The notes beneath the pieces are model-generated. The model was not told where the DNA came from. It saw only the letters and a program-made list of their open reading frames with translations, and did no database searches. A program made the translations under genes and the position numbers. A DNA stretch of 34,152 nucleotides from Virgisporangium ochraceum (GTDB lineage Bacteria; Actinomycetota; Actinomycetes; Mycobacteriales; Micromonosporaceae). Each line of letters begins with the position of its first letter. Position 1 is the stretch's first letter. This document shows positions 15,275 through 24,317 of the stretch, piece after piece. The stretch is taken from NCBI RefSeq assembly GCF_016863655.1, contig NZ_BOPH01000157.1, positions 1 through 34,152 of the forward strand, in the 5' to 3' direction.

Positions 15275-16260
15275 GTGTACCTCCTCACGTTGGCACTCCT
15301 TAACTAAGGAGGCGCGCTCCAAGGCCGGTTGGCAAGCGGCAGGCATGAAGTCAACACGAACGGGCGCGAGACCCGGCCACGGCGGGCCGCGATGGTGACG
15401 CCGTCGCGTCCAGGCGCCCTGGTGGCCGGGCTGCGTCCGGGTGTCCCGCCACCGCAAGCCGTCATCTGGCCCGACGAGCTCGTCGGGCCGTGGGCGCGAC
15501 GGGGGCAGGCGAGACAGCAGCACATCGGTCGGTGAAGTCGTCGATCATCGCGATGTCGAGGGTGATCTGGCCTGGTCGATTACACCTTCTTTGGTGTAGT
15601 TCTTCGTCCACATAGACAGCAATGGATGCCCGATCAGATGGGCAGAACATCCTCGTCGTCGAAGTCGGCGAATCCGATGCGATGACAATCCCCGGCCGAC
15701 GCCGCTCTGGGTTCGGACGAGAGGGGTGCCGGCACAGCGAGCCCCGGCCCCCGTTCACGCTTGTCCCACGCCTGCCCCGCCACCATCGACCCGCGGCGGC
15801 GCTGCTGCGACCCGTCCTGAACGCGTCGAAGATCTCCTCGTCACCGTTGGCAGCCTCGCCGGACTGGGCCCGATGCCGTCGACGCACGACAACGACTCGG
15901 CTCGTGACAGCTCGGCGCCGACGTCCTCGTTGTCGACCACGTACGACCCAGATATGCGGCTCACGCCGCGGCGTTCACGCGACGACCATCCGCATCGGCG
16001 CCGGCGCGCTACGCCTCCGCCCGCTCGACCGGTCCCGCTCACCACCACACCGTGGAACAGGCGGGCCGTCGCGTCGGCCTGTCACCACACCAACCTCGAA
16101 CCCGACGCGCGTGCGCACATCTCCACCGACGTGCTGTAGGCAAGCATGGGCACCGCGACGTGTCAGGCCGGCGTCCTGCTGCGTCGACGGTGAGCCGACG
16201 ACGAGTGCTGTCGATTGGTCGATGGGTTGACGAGGTGCGGCGTTAACCCGTCACCAGCGG
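15275..16260. other. About 1 kb without a supported gene, with one long palindrome
   Basis: Open frames here are short, Arg/Pro-rich and mutually overlapping, without ribosome binding sites or domains. Two structures stand out. One is a perfect 22-bp palindrome at 15468-15489 centred on GACGAGCTCGTC. The other is a small hairpin TACACC-TTCTTT-GGTGTA at 15581-15598 in a locally AT-richer patch. The stretch may be decayed coding DNA. Confidence 0.45.
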
Positions 16261-16962
16261 TCACCGCCGACGGTGCTCGCATGCGTCGTGCGGGATGTCG
16301 ATCCGGTGCCTGTCAAGCAGAACTCCGCGCTCGACGAGCCAGTGGCCGAGCTGCGCGAGGTTGCGTCCAGTGAACCGTTGCATATCCCGCTGTACCTGGT
16401 TCACCACTGTATCGGTCACCGCTGCAAAGCACTGTCGAACCTCCTGGGCCGTCAGAGGCCTCGGGATCTGGTGCTCGGGCAGGCTAGAGATGAACTGCTG
16501 GTACCTAACGTACATAACGGTCCGTGCTATGGGCTTGCGTCGGAAGTACGCCACTAGTTCTTCCTCGGGGCTGTAGCCGTCGCGGGGAACGGTGATTGGG
16601 CCCGGCTGGATCGGTATCGGCGGCGGCTGCGCCGCGTCGTGTACCTCGATCCCGAGTTTCACCGGGCCGAGTTCGAGCTCGCTGTCCCCGATGTCCAAGG
16701 GACAGATGAGGTTCGGGCCGATCCGGCGCCGCCGACCGTCCGGGTCTACCAGGACGACCGCGTCGGTAGGTGACTGGTTGTGCAGCATCCAGGCACCATC
16801 GGCCCGGAAGAGCTTGGGGGCGTGATGCGAGCGGCTCACAGAAGCGTCAAGATTATCGCCCGTCAGAAACTTCCGGTCTAGGAAGAACACGTCGTCGTCG
16901 GGGCCCAACGTAACCGGCTCACGCGCGTCGTTGCGGTAAATGGTCACTACGGATCTGGTCAT
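16261..16962 (-). CDS. FHA-domain protein with C-terminal winged-helix-like region (233 aa)
   Basis: I start at the ATG at 16962, which follows GAGGAGAGGA on the minus strand; the longer upstream frame overlaps the phosphatase gene. Residues about 20-110 form a divergent FHA domain: DASVSRSHHAPKLF holds the Ser-Arg-x-His core, followed by DGAWMLHNQSPTDAVVLV and an LELGPVKLGIEV strand. A Pro-rich linker follows (PPPIPIQPGPI). The C-terminal part (about 135-233) with RPLTAQEVRQCFAAVTDTVV and LAQLGHWLVERGVLLD looks like a winged helix. FHA domains bind phosphothreonine, so this is a likely substrate or effector of the kinase and phosphatase encoded just upstream in the same operon. The partner is inferred from position. 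Confidence 0.77.
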   Translation of the reverse strand: MTRSVVTIYRNDAREPVTLGPDDDVFFLDRKFLTGDNLDASVSRSHHAPKLFRADGAWMLHNQSPTDAVVLVDPDGRRRRIGPNLICPLDIGDSELELGPVKLGIEVHDAAQPPPIPIQPGPITVPRDGYSPEEELVAYFRRKPIARTVMYVRYQQFISSLPEHQIPRPLTAQEVRQCFAAVTDTVVNQVQRDMQRFTGRNLAQLGHWLVERGVLLDRHRIDIPHDACEHRRR

Positions 16963-17002
16963 TTCCTCTCCTCGCGTGTCCGTCCCGGCCCGGAATGTGC
17001 CA

Positions 17003-18169
17003 TCACAAGCCGGAGCCTTTGACGTGCCCGGGCGCGTCCTCGATCTGAACGACGTCAGCGATGACAACGGTGAGATTGTCGATGTCACCGGGGGGAATAA
17101 CTGCTTCCCGGCCAGCGACATCGATGAGGGCGCGGGCGGCGTCGTGGGGGGTCCTGCGGCGCAGTGCGCCAAGCGCTCGAATGAACCGGTCCGGGCCGAG
17201 GGCCGTTGGGATGCCGTCCGTGGTAAGGATGTATCTGTTGCCAGCGGCGGCGCGGTGCGTCCATGCGTCGGACTGGGACTCCGGCAAACCGAACGCGCGA
17301 ACAAGTCGGTCACGCTCTGGGTGACGCCCCGCTGCCGGGTTCCCTTCTGCCGCCAACTGACCCCCGAGATTGTGCGGCTGGGTGAGCACCGTGAGGCGGA
17401 CTCCGTCGTCAACGATCGCCATGCCATCTCCGATGTGGACGCCGGCCACTTTCCAAGTTCCGGCTTCGTTGATCAGATGGGCTGCATCGAGCGTGGTCGC
17501 CATGTGCCGCTGCGCCGGATCGGACGCGGCCAGTGAACGGACTGCAGCGTCGATGACCGGTGCGAACTGCTGGAGCGTCAATAGTCTTGGCAAGTGGCGC
17601 AGCATGTCCACCGCGAGGGCCGAGGCCACCGCACCTCCGGGCCGGCCACCAACGCCATCGGCGACTGCAACGAGGTCAGACAACATGAGGAGGGAGTCCT
17701 CATTACTGTGCCGGCCACCGGTGACTGATTCGCCCCCGGTGTCCATGCCCAGCGCAGTCGCCGCTTCGGATGGAGTCGTCAGGCGCAGAGCAACGTCGCG
17801 TCCTAGCGTCAGGACGTCACCCGACGCGAGTCGAACCGGTCGCCCTTCAGGAATGTCCCGGTCGTTGAGGCGGGTCGGCGCAGCGGTCGGGAGGCGAATT
17901 GCGTACCAGTGGCCTGACCGGAATTGGAGCCTGAGGTGCTGACGGCTGACTGTGTCATGGCGCAGCACCAGATCGCATCCATGCGCGCGACCTATGAGAA
18001 CGTCGTCGTTGGTCAGCAACACGTCCAGGTCACCGCCGCTGATCGTGCGCAACCATGCGATTGGAATTCCTTCACCTCGGGGCGGCAGACCGGTGCGCTC
18101 GATCGTCGCGGCGATCTCGGCACGCCTGCGCGCGAAGGGCCCGCCAACAGGTTCGATGCTTTTGCTCAT
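17003..18169 (-). CDS. FHA-PP2C Ser/Thr protein phosphatase (388 aa)
   Basis: The N-terminal FHA domain spans about residues 48-130, with IGRAHGCDLVLRHDTVSRQHLRL containing Gly-Arg (60-61), Ser75, Arg76 and His78. A PP2C phosphatase domain follows from about 140: GGRHSNEDSLLML (Asn-Glu-Asp at 156-158), VADGVGGRPGG (170-179), VHIGDGMAIV, ILTTDGIPTAL and GDIDNLTVVIADV near the C-terminus. The Asp residues in these blocks bind the catalytic metal ions. The enzyme removes phosphate from Ser/Thr residues. The ATG overlaps the stop of the kinase gene by four bases, so kinase and phosphatase are co-translated and probably oppose each other, with the FHA domain docking on phosphorylated partners. Confidence 0.9.
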   Translation of the reverse strand: MSKSIEPVGGPFARRRAEIAATIERTGLPPRGEGIPIAWLRTISGGDLDVLLTNDDVLIGRAHGCDLVLRHDTVSRQHLRLQFRSGHWYAIRLPTAAPTRLNDRDIPEGRPVRLASGDVLTLGRDVALRLTTPSEAATALGMDTGGESVTGGRHSNEDSLLMLSDLVAVADGVGGRPGGAVASALAVDMLRHLPRLLTLQQFAPVIDAAVRSLAASDPAQRHMATTLDAAHLINEAGTWKVAGVHIGDGMAIVDDGVRLTVLTQPHNLGGQLAAEGNPAAGRHPERDRLVRAFGLPESQSDAWTHRAAAGNRYILTTDGIPTALGPDRFIRALGALRRRTPHDAARALIDVAGREAVIPPGDIDNLTVVIADVVQIEDAPGHVKGSGL

Positions 18170-20598
18170 GACACGCTCCCCAGTTCCGCAGGTTCGGGAG
18201 ACGGCGGACGGACTGTCGTGTATTGATCATCGGCCCAGGTTGCCGGTGCGTGGCGCGGCGCTGCCCCGTCGAATCCGCCAGAGCGCCGTCGTGGAATCTT
18301 GACTCGGGCCGCGCCAACTTCGCGGGCCAGCAGGTGCGGGGCTTCGGCATGCATCTCCGCGACAACGTCGCGGAGCGCCCGCACCGCGTTCTCCTGCGCG
18401 GGTTGTGTGCCGTCGTCGTCGACGCGGCGGGACGGATCGGGATGCAGCCACCGTTGGACCAGGTCGCTGAGGCGTCGAAACGCCGCCGTGCGTCCCATGG
18501 ACGGGAAGAAGGCTTCGAGTGGTTCGGGTAGCGTGCCGGCCAGAAGCTGGTGGAACTCGGCCTCGTTGGATCGGTCGATGTTGCCGTCGCCGTCCAGCAG
18601 CCCGGCCGAGGACGCCTCCAGGAACAGCGGCGGACGGCCCGTCATCATCGCGTACAGGACTGCACCGACCGCCCTTATATCACACCGGGGTGACTTCCAC
18701 GCGGTATTCGAGCCGGGCTCGGCCAAAACCTGTTCCGGCGGCGCGTACCACATCGTGTAGCCGGAGGTCAGGTCGATGGACAGCCGATAGTCCGGGTTCA
18801 TGACGTCAGACAGCCCCCAGTCGATGATGCGAACGTGACCGTCATCATCGAAGGCGATGTTTGAAGGTTTGATATCGAAGTGCAGCAGTAGCCTGTTCTC
18901 GTAGGTGAACGCGGCGAGCAGACCCTCGAGTACCTGTTCGGTGATCGCCAGCGCGGTGCGAAGCGTCATCGGCTCGTGTTCCATACGCTTTTGCAACGTG
19001 AGTTTGCGGTAATACGGCGTCACCACGAACCAGCCAAAGTCTGCGTCGTAGCCTCCGTCGAGGAGCGGCGCTACATAGGGGCTGATCTCGACGTTGTGCG
19101 GGAGTGAACTGACTTCCTGCTGGGCCTCGATCGCTCCACGGGCCTTGTTGGGAGGGTGAATGTTCTTCAGCGCTGCAACGCCCGTGTATCGCTGGAAGAC
19201 GTCCTCGGCGAGGTAAGGGGTACGCCAAGCTAGCGCAGGATCGGCATTGCTGAGCTGGGCTCCGATTCGCCACCGACCGCCGACGTAGCGGTCAATGCCG
19301 TCGCCAGCTTCACCGAGGATGTTGTGCGCATCGACGACGATGCGCGCAGAGCCGAGGCTCGGACCGTCGCTGTCGGGAGGGCCGACAGCGTTCGCGGGCC
19401 GGGTGCTCTGTTCTGACAGCGGCGCCTGGTTCTCCCCGTCCCGATCAGGCGATGAGGGCGAATCCGGTATCGCGGGGTCCGATACTCGGTCGCCGGAGCC
19501 GAACCGCTTGTCGATTAGGGCCTTCTGCGCCTGAACCCGACGCATCCGGGCATACGCCGCAACGTCTACGTCGGCCGCGATGTCCTCGGCAATAACCTCC
19601 TCCGCGACTGCGAACCGGCGTGCTACGTGCGTTCGTAGAACTCGGTCGTGCAGCGTTCGGGGGGTGCACATCTTAAGCAACAACGGGGCAAGGTCGACGA
19701 GCGATACCAGGGCCGTGAGTACCCACCGTGCAATCGCCACGGCGTGGTCCTGCTGGCTGATCTTGCGTAGGGCGACCTCTCGGTCAATAAGTCCCTTGCG
19801 CCTATCGATCCGTTCCTGCTCGGCCTTGATCCGGCGGTCCTGATCGGGAACGATGGATTGCTGCGCCTCGGCGAGTGTCCGCTCGGCATTACTAACGGCC
19901 GTCCGGGCCAGCTTCTCCTGCTCGGTCGCAGCGGTAAGCTCCCTGCGGCGTTCCGCAGCCCGAGGCCCGTCACCGTCGGTTCCGCTACCACCCGTTCCGT
20001 TGATTTCGGCGTCGAGGTTCGCGTTCGCCTGTCGTACTGCTTCGATGGCCGCGTCCAGTGCCGACCGGGCTGACTCTAGTTCACTTCGCAAACCTTCGAT
20101 CCGAGAGCGATCTTTCGCGTTGTTGCGGACACTGTTTGCGACCAGGTCCTTCTCGATCGCCTTGTCTCGGTCGATCTGGGCATTGATCTCCGGCGTGTAA
20201 ACCAGGAGGACAATCGGTTCAGAGACGCTGAGTCCAATGAGGACCGCGATGGCAAGTCTGGCGAGAAGGAGCCCTATGCGGCGGAGTCGGTACGCGACCC
20301 GCTCGCGTTTCGTCGTGCGGCCGTTGACGCTCAGTGTCACATGGTCGACGGCGCTGACGATCCAGCGGTCGAGATTGAAGATGAATAGTCCCCAGATCGC
20401 GCCGAACAGCAGAAATATCGGGTTGAATCGGCCTGTTGCCAGGGACAGCGCGGCTGGCAGCGCGGCGGCGGAGAAGGCCGCTGTAATCCAGACCGACTGG
20501 CCCATGGTCGTGTATAGCGTCCGCTCCGGCTGGTTGTCCGCGAGGAAGCGTGGGTTCGCTCCTGCCGTTCTCGCCAGTCGCTCCTGCAGCCCGATCAT
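18166..20598 (-). CDS. DUF4407-type membrane domain fused to Ser/Thr protein kinase (810 aa)
   Basis: The ATG at 20598 is preceded by GGGAGG. Residues 1-320 look like DUF4407: membrane helices near 35-56, 58-81, 108-134 and 290-312, with a charged coiled coil of about 120 residues (140-265) between the third and fourth, probably outside or beneath the membrane. After a polar linker (about 355-420), a protein kinase domain covers about 440-740. It has VAALKNI as the ATP lysine region, LLHFDIKPSNIAF as catalytic loop near 572 (HFD in place of HRD), IIDWGLS as the DFG equivalent (DWG) and WYAPPEQVL as the APE region. The fusion suggests a kinase that senses membrane or envelope state. It heads an operon with the phosphatase and FHA genes. 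The stimulus is unknown. Confidence 0.85.
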   Translation of the reverse strand: MIGLQERLARTAGANPRFLADNQPERTLYTTMGQSVWITAAFSAAALPAALSLATGRFNPIFLLFGAIWGLFIFNLDRWIVSAVDHVTLSVNGRTTKRERVAYRLRRIGLLLARLAIAVLIGLSVSEPIVLLVYTPEINAQIDRDKAIEKDLVANSVRNNAKDRSRIEGLRSELESARSALDAAIEAVRQANANLDAEINGTGGSGTDGDGPRAAERRRELTAATEQEKLARTAVSNAERTLAEAQQSIVPDQDRRIKAEQERIDRRKGLIDREVALRKISQQDHAVAIARWVLTALVSLVDLAPLLLKMCTPRTLHDRVLRTHVARRFAVAEEVIAEDIAADVDVAAYARMRRVQAQKALIDKRFGSGDRVSDPAIPDSPSSPDRDGENQAPLSEQSTRPANAVGPPDSDGPSLGSARIVVDAHNILGEAGDGIDRYVGGRWRIGAQLSNADPALAWRTPYLAEDVFQRYTGVAALKNIHPPNKARGAIEAQQEVSSLPHNVEISPYVAPLLDGGYDADFGWFVVTPYYRKLTLQKRMEHEPMTLRTALAITEQVLEGLLAAFTYENRLLLHFDIKPSNIAFDDDGHVRIIDWGLSDVMNPDYRLSIDLTSGYTMWYAPPEQVLAEPGSNTAWKSPRCDIRAVGAVLYAMMTGRPPLFLEASSAGLLDGDGNIDRSNEAEFHQLLAGTLPEPLEAFFPSMGRTAAFRRLSDLVQRWLHPDPSRRVDDDGTQPAQENAVRALRDVVAEMHAEAPHLLAREVGAARVKIPRRRSGGFDGAAPRHAPATWADDQYTTVRPPSPEPAELGSVS

Positions 20599-20653
20599 GC
20601 TTCCACCTCCCGCGACAAAGTCATGGTGCCGGACGTCATGGGCGAAATCTCGT

Positions 20654-20739
20654 CTAGCGCTAGGAGCCGGTTCCTAGCGCTAGGAAATGCCGTGCTAAAG
20701 GAGCAGTTCCCAGCGCTAGAACTCGCTTTCTAATGCTGG
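20654..20739. promoter_or_regulatory. Array of four palindromic operator-like sites
   Basis: Four copies of a 10-bp core lie at 20654 (CTAGCGCTAG), 20674 (CTAGCGCTAG), 20710 (CCAGCGCTAG) and 20730 (CTAATGCTGG). Copy two is embedded in the perfect 16-bp palindrome TTCCTAGCGCTAGGAA (20671-20686). Copies 1-2 and 3-4 are each exactly 20 bp apart, about two helical turns; the pairs are 36 bp apart. The array sits 56-141 bases before the kinase start and 78-163 before the divergent gene at 20817, as expected for a cooperative repressor or activator site. The binding protein is not identified. Confidence 0.75.
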
Positions 20740-20816
20740 ATTGGCACATGCGGCCGCAGGTACGCGACGCTGGTTAGTAAGCGCATACCAGTGGGGCTCA
20801 CCTCAGGAGGAACGTC

Positions 20817-21086
20817 ATGTCTTCCGGATCTCAGTCACCTACGGGTGGCCAACCGGACACCCACTCGGCCTCGCAAGCACATGTCGTTCTCGCGTGGGTA
20901 ATGTGGTCGTTCGCCATGCTCCTCGCTTCCGGCTTGGTGGGCCTCGCCGCGGGTGTCTTGCGCACCATGGACGGCGCGTCGATCGCGGGCGCCGTGACCG
21001 GCGGCGCGGCCGCAGCAGCTGGTACGGCCACCCTCTGGTGCGTCGTCACAGCGGTGCTGATGACCGCACTCCGGCGGCAGCCCTAA
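20817..21086 (+). CDS. Small two-helix membrane protein (89 aa)
   Basis: The ATG at 20817 follows CAGGAGGAACGTC, a strong ribosome binding site. After a polar N-terminus rich in Ser and Gly (about 1-22), two hydrophobic segments follow: VVLAWVMWSFAMLLASGLVG (about 23-42) and a second from about 56 to 83 rich in Ala/Gly/Thr. The tail is short and basic (RRQP). No family is recognised. It is divergent from the kinase operon and shares its operator array, so it may be co-regulated and could be a membrane partner of the kinase. That link is inference. Confidence 0.68.
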   Translation: MSSGSQSPTGGQPDTHSASQAHVVLAWVMWSFAMLLASGLVGLAAGVLRTMDGASIAGAVTGGAAAAAGTATLWCVVTAVLMTALRRQP

Positions 21087-21432
21087 CCGGCAGCCGGTCG
21101 ACCTGATCGATGATGCACACATCTCAGCGCGAACGGTCGGCGTACGCAACGTGATCGCTGGAAATGGGTACTCCGGACGGTGCGGCGGAGACCGGACGTC
21201 CGGGCTCGAACCGGCCGTTCGACGTAGACGTCCCATAATTTTCTGATCCGATGTCCGCGTGACGGCGGGGCTCTCCCGGCTATCGGTTGGTGACGACCGC
21301 ACCTCGGTTCGTTACGGCGCACCATCGGGCGGTCGTCGATGCGGGGGATTGTGGGTCATACCTTCCACCGATGGCCCGACCCCAATTCCTGTTCCGTCCG
21401 TGCCCGCCAGTGGAGCGGTGGCGCCGCATGGT

Positions 21433-21476
21433 GAGGTCCCCGCGCTTTCACGGAGTCCGCGAAAGCGGGGGACCTC
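21433..21476. repeat. Long near-perfect hairpin
   Basis: GAGGTCCCCGCGCTTTC (21433-21449) pairs with GAAAGCGGGGGACCTC (21461-21476), differing by one inserted base, around an 11-base loop. It lies between the small membrane protein and the recombinase-like gene and could be a terminator for the former. There is only one copy, so it is not a CRISPR array. Confidence 0.55.
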
Positions 21477-21624
21477 AGGGCGGACCACTGTTCGTCGACT
21501 GTCTGAACCGGCGGGGTGCCGGCAGCCGTCGGGACACAGCGGCGAGACGGCCGGGTCCGTGCCCGGCCGTTCCCACTCGTCCAGCGACTTGCCTGCAGTG
21601 CCCACGGCAAGCGTCAATCACCAC

Positions 21625-22242
21625 GTGACACCACCGTCCACCGACCAGCCCACAACTCAGGCCGCCGGCGACGGCGCCCTCGCCGTCGGGCCGTCGGACA
21701 TCCGCCCGGACCTTGACCCCGACGGTGCCGGCTATCCGGGTGGCGGCGCACGTGCCGGCGACATCCAGGGGTTGCTGATCTTCCTACGGTGGGTCGAGTC
21801 CACCGCTGAGCAGTGGGGTCTGGCCCGAGGCAGCGTCGAGGACGTCCGCAGCGCGTGGCGGGCCGTCTGCGGCCGACTCGATGTGCCAGACGACAGCCCG
21901 GTGGTCGACGTCGACATCGACGTTCTCGCCGAGAGATGCCGCCAGGACGGCATGCGACTGAGCTCGGTCGGCTCGTACCAGGCCCGGATGCGTACCGGCC
22001 GCGGCTGGTACCTCGAGTGGCTCGCCGGCAGACCCGACTGGCGGCGCCGGCGCGCATCCCGCCGCTACTCCCGACTCGCCGCCCCGCAGCCTGCCTCGGA
22101 ACCGGCGCGGAGAACCATCGATATCCCGGTCCGTCCGGACGCCGTCGTGACCGTGTCCATGCCCGCCGACCTTCGACCGGCCGAGGCCGACATCGTCCAC
22201 GCCCTCCTGTTAAACATGATCAGGAGCGGCGCCGGAGACTGA
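21625..22242 (+). CDS. Protein resembling the N-terminal domain of a tyrosine recombinase (205 aa)
   Basis: I place the start at the GTG at 21625, because further upstream the frame crosses the hairpin at 21433-21476 and reads as Pro/Ser-rich sequence; no start has a clear ribosome binding site. Residues about 40-150 (DIQGLLIFLRWVESTAEQWG, then MRLSSVGSYQARMRTGRGWY) resemble the SAM-like core-binding domain at the start of phage integrases, with a basic patch RRRRASRRYSR. The tail (TIDIPVRPDAVVTVSMPADL, then EADIVHALLLNMI) looks like a separate small module. No catalytic domain (Arg...His-x-x-Arg...Tyr) is present, so it cannot recombine DNA by itself. It may be a DNA-binding protein or an accessory factor; function is unknown. 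Confidence 0.55.
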   Translation: MTPPSTDQPTTQAAGDGALAVGPSDIRPDLDPDGAGYPGGGARAGDIQGLLIFLRWVESTAEQWGLARGSVEDVRSAWRAVCGRLDVPDDSPVVDVDIDVLAERCRQDGMRLSSVGSYQARMRTGRGWYLEWLAGRPDWRRRRASRRYSRLAAPQPASEPARRTIDIPVRPDAVVTVSMPADLRPAEADIVHALLLNMIRSGAGD

Positions 22243-23673
22243 ACCGTCCCGGCCACCGCCGTCCGGAGCGGCGGAGCTGTGGTGGCGGACATCCAGCGGC
22301 CGGCCGCCGTGGCGGATGACGCCCCGTGTTGTCGTCGGCGGCCCCGGAGCGGCTCGAGGGTGCGGCGCGTGGTCGCGAGGGCGGGCACGATAACAGTGCT
22401 TACCGTGCGCCACCCACGGGCAGAACGGCCGCGCAGCCGGCCTCGCGCACCACGGCTCGAGCGCCGACGTGACGGCTGAGGTGATAGCTCGCGTGACAGC
22501 TGACGTGATGACCGAGATTGCGGCCCGCCGTGCGCCCTGCCGTCCCCGGCCGGTACCTTCAGCCCGACGAGACGTGTCACCCGGACCGGTCGTCGTCGAA
22601 GAGGCGGTGCGCGGGGTCCTGCCGCTGTCGGGCGGTGAGGCTTCGTCCGAGCTGCTTGAGGGCCACCGCGGGCGTTGGTCAGGAAGTCGGCGAAGGTGTA
22701 GCTGCCGAACCTGTCGGGTGGCCGCCCGCCGGCCGGCCTCGCGGCGCTCGTTGTGGGCGGCCTCCCACTGCGGCCACAACGCGCGCGCCTGGGCCAGGGT
22801 GACCCGAACGGCGCAGGTCCTGCCGCAGCCCTGGCCCGGTGCGCGGACGGGTCCGCGCCTGCCGGTTGTCGCCCGCCGTCGGGTGCCGGTGTGGCCTGTC
22901 CGCTGTCGTCCACAGCCACTCAAGCTACAGGCCCGTCGTACCGACTGCAGGTATCCGGTGTGGCCTGGCCGGTTGGAGACGAACTGAACGGCCTGACGCT
23001 CCTCAGCTGACGATCCGTTCCCATCGCTGCAGTCCACTTGGCATGCTGCGGGCCGAGTCCCGCCCGCAGCAGCAGGGCACCACACGGACTGGATTGACAG
23101 GCCGATCAGCGGCGCTCTGAAGTCGAAGCTGTGTAGGACTTTCGGCCCACAATCACCACTCGATGCCGATATAGGAGCCGTGCAAGGCATCGAAGTGGCA
23201 CCTCGCCCACTCCGACGCTCTTCCGGCGGGCCCGAATGGACCGACTGACCGGCCCGTTAGGCGGCTGAACCGGCGGACAAATGTCGTTTCTCCAACGGAT
23301 GTTCAGGGACCCTGCCTCGCTGGGTTCTGCTATGTGGTCCAACCCGGTGGCACCACGACTCAACGATTGGAACAGGATGTGGCTGGTCGACCGCCCGTCG
23401 ACGCATAACCCAGACCCCCAAGCCGCGCACCCTGCCGACTGGGTTGCCTCCGCAACAACAGTTCATCGACCGAACGGAGCCGCACGCCTCCAGCGGCATC
23501 TGCTGGCTGGTCGTGTTGAGCCATCACCCTGCAGATTGAGTCTGGAGTGTCGGACGGTCCGAGGTTCTTTGAGAACGATGGACGGTCAGCCTAGACAACA
23601 AGACTGAGCCACCCCGGTAAGTTGGAGGCCCTGATACATATCCGTTGGTAGCTAACGCTGGCAGAATGTCCCC
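22243..23673. other. About 1.4 kb of probable decayed DNA
   Basis: No intact gene is supported. On the minus strand around 22680-22830, protein-like pieces appear in two different frames (VTLAQARALWPQWEAAHNER in one and DRFGSYTFADFLTNARG in another), which suggests a small gene broken by a frameshift. A plus-strand frame at 23281-23607 (starting MSFLQRMFRDPASLG) has no domain and no good ribosome binding site. The rest shows nothing I can name. Confidence 0.45.
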
Positions 23674-24291
23674 ATGCGCCCCATCCAGAGCGATCCGGAG
23701 TTGACTGCAGCGGTTGACCGTTATGTTCGCCCTGGCCGTCGCTACATGGCTTTGCACGGCGCCCGATTCCTGCGCTTCAGCGACGACGAACGGAACAAGT
23801 TCGTACGGTCGCTCCGCGCAGCGGCCGCCGAGATCACGCTGCGTGAGCTTATCGTGCTCCTTGAAGGCGATTACCGAGCACGACTCACCGCCGCATTCCT
23901 AGCTGGCATCGGACGCCGGGCTCGCCTCCGTGACCTCATCGGAGCGAACCTGCTGGACAGCGAATTTGTATACGCCGGCCAGGGATACTGCTTCGCATTA
24001 GCCAGTTTCGGCACGCCCGCAGACGCTGCTCTACTGGTCAGATACCTGGATCGGTACCTGCCGCAACCCGACCTCAGATACGACCAGCCATGGGCCGTCG
24101 GAGCGCTGCTGCACCTCGATGACCGGCTGGGAACGGCGGATGCCGAACGGTTTCTGACCGAGGGCGGTCTATGGCAGACCTGGGCCGCGGAGACCCACGG
24201 GAATCCCGAGAATCCACATGATTGCCGCAGGCTCATCGACGACCTGTGCGCCCTCGCTATCGAATTTCCCGAGGGCGTCGACGCACAGTAA
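23674..24291 (+). CDS. DUF6000 family protein (205 aa)
   Basis: The protein shows the features of the actinobacterial DUF6000 family: VRPGRRYMALHGARFLRF near the N-terminus, LRELIVLLEGDYRARLTAAFL, LLDSEFVYAGQGYCFALASF, DAALLVRYLDRYLPQPDLRY and DQPWAVGALLHLDDRLGTA. The length is normal for the family. It looks helical and repeat-like, similar to HEAT-type arrangements, and has no catalytic motif. Such proteins are often scattered near mobile and toxin loci, but no activity is known to me. The ATG at 23674 is the natural start although its ribosome binding site is weak. It ends 26 bases before a truncated IS110 remnant and stands alone. Confidence 0.8.
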   Translation: MRPIQSDPELTAAVDRYVRPGRRYMALHGARFLRFSDDERNKFVRSLRAAAAEITLRELIVLLEGDYRARLTAAFLAGIGRRARLRDLIGANLLDSEFVYAGQGYCFALASFGTPADAALLVRYLDRYLPQPDLRYDQPWAVGALLHLDDRLGTADAERFLTEGGLWQTWAAETHGNPENPHDCRRLIDDLCALAIEFPEGVDAQ

Positions 24292-24317
24292 CCTTTAGAC
24301 AACGACATGAGCCCACG

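Noticed and set aside
15622..16230. 202-residue open frame on the plus strand
   Set aside because: Arg/Pro/Thr-rich, no start signal, and several equal frames overlap it; typical of non-coding high-GC DNA.
21433..21476. CRISPR repeat candidate
   Set aside because: The hairpin resembles actinobacterial CRISPR repeats in composition, but there is only one copy, no spacers and no cas genes.
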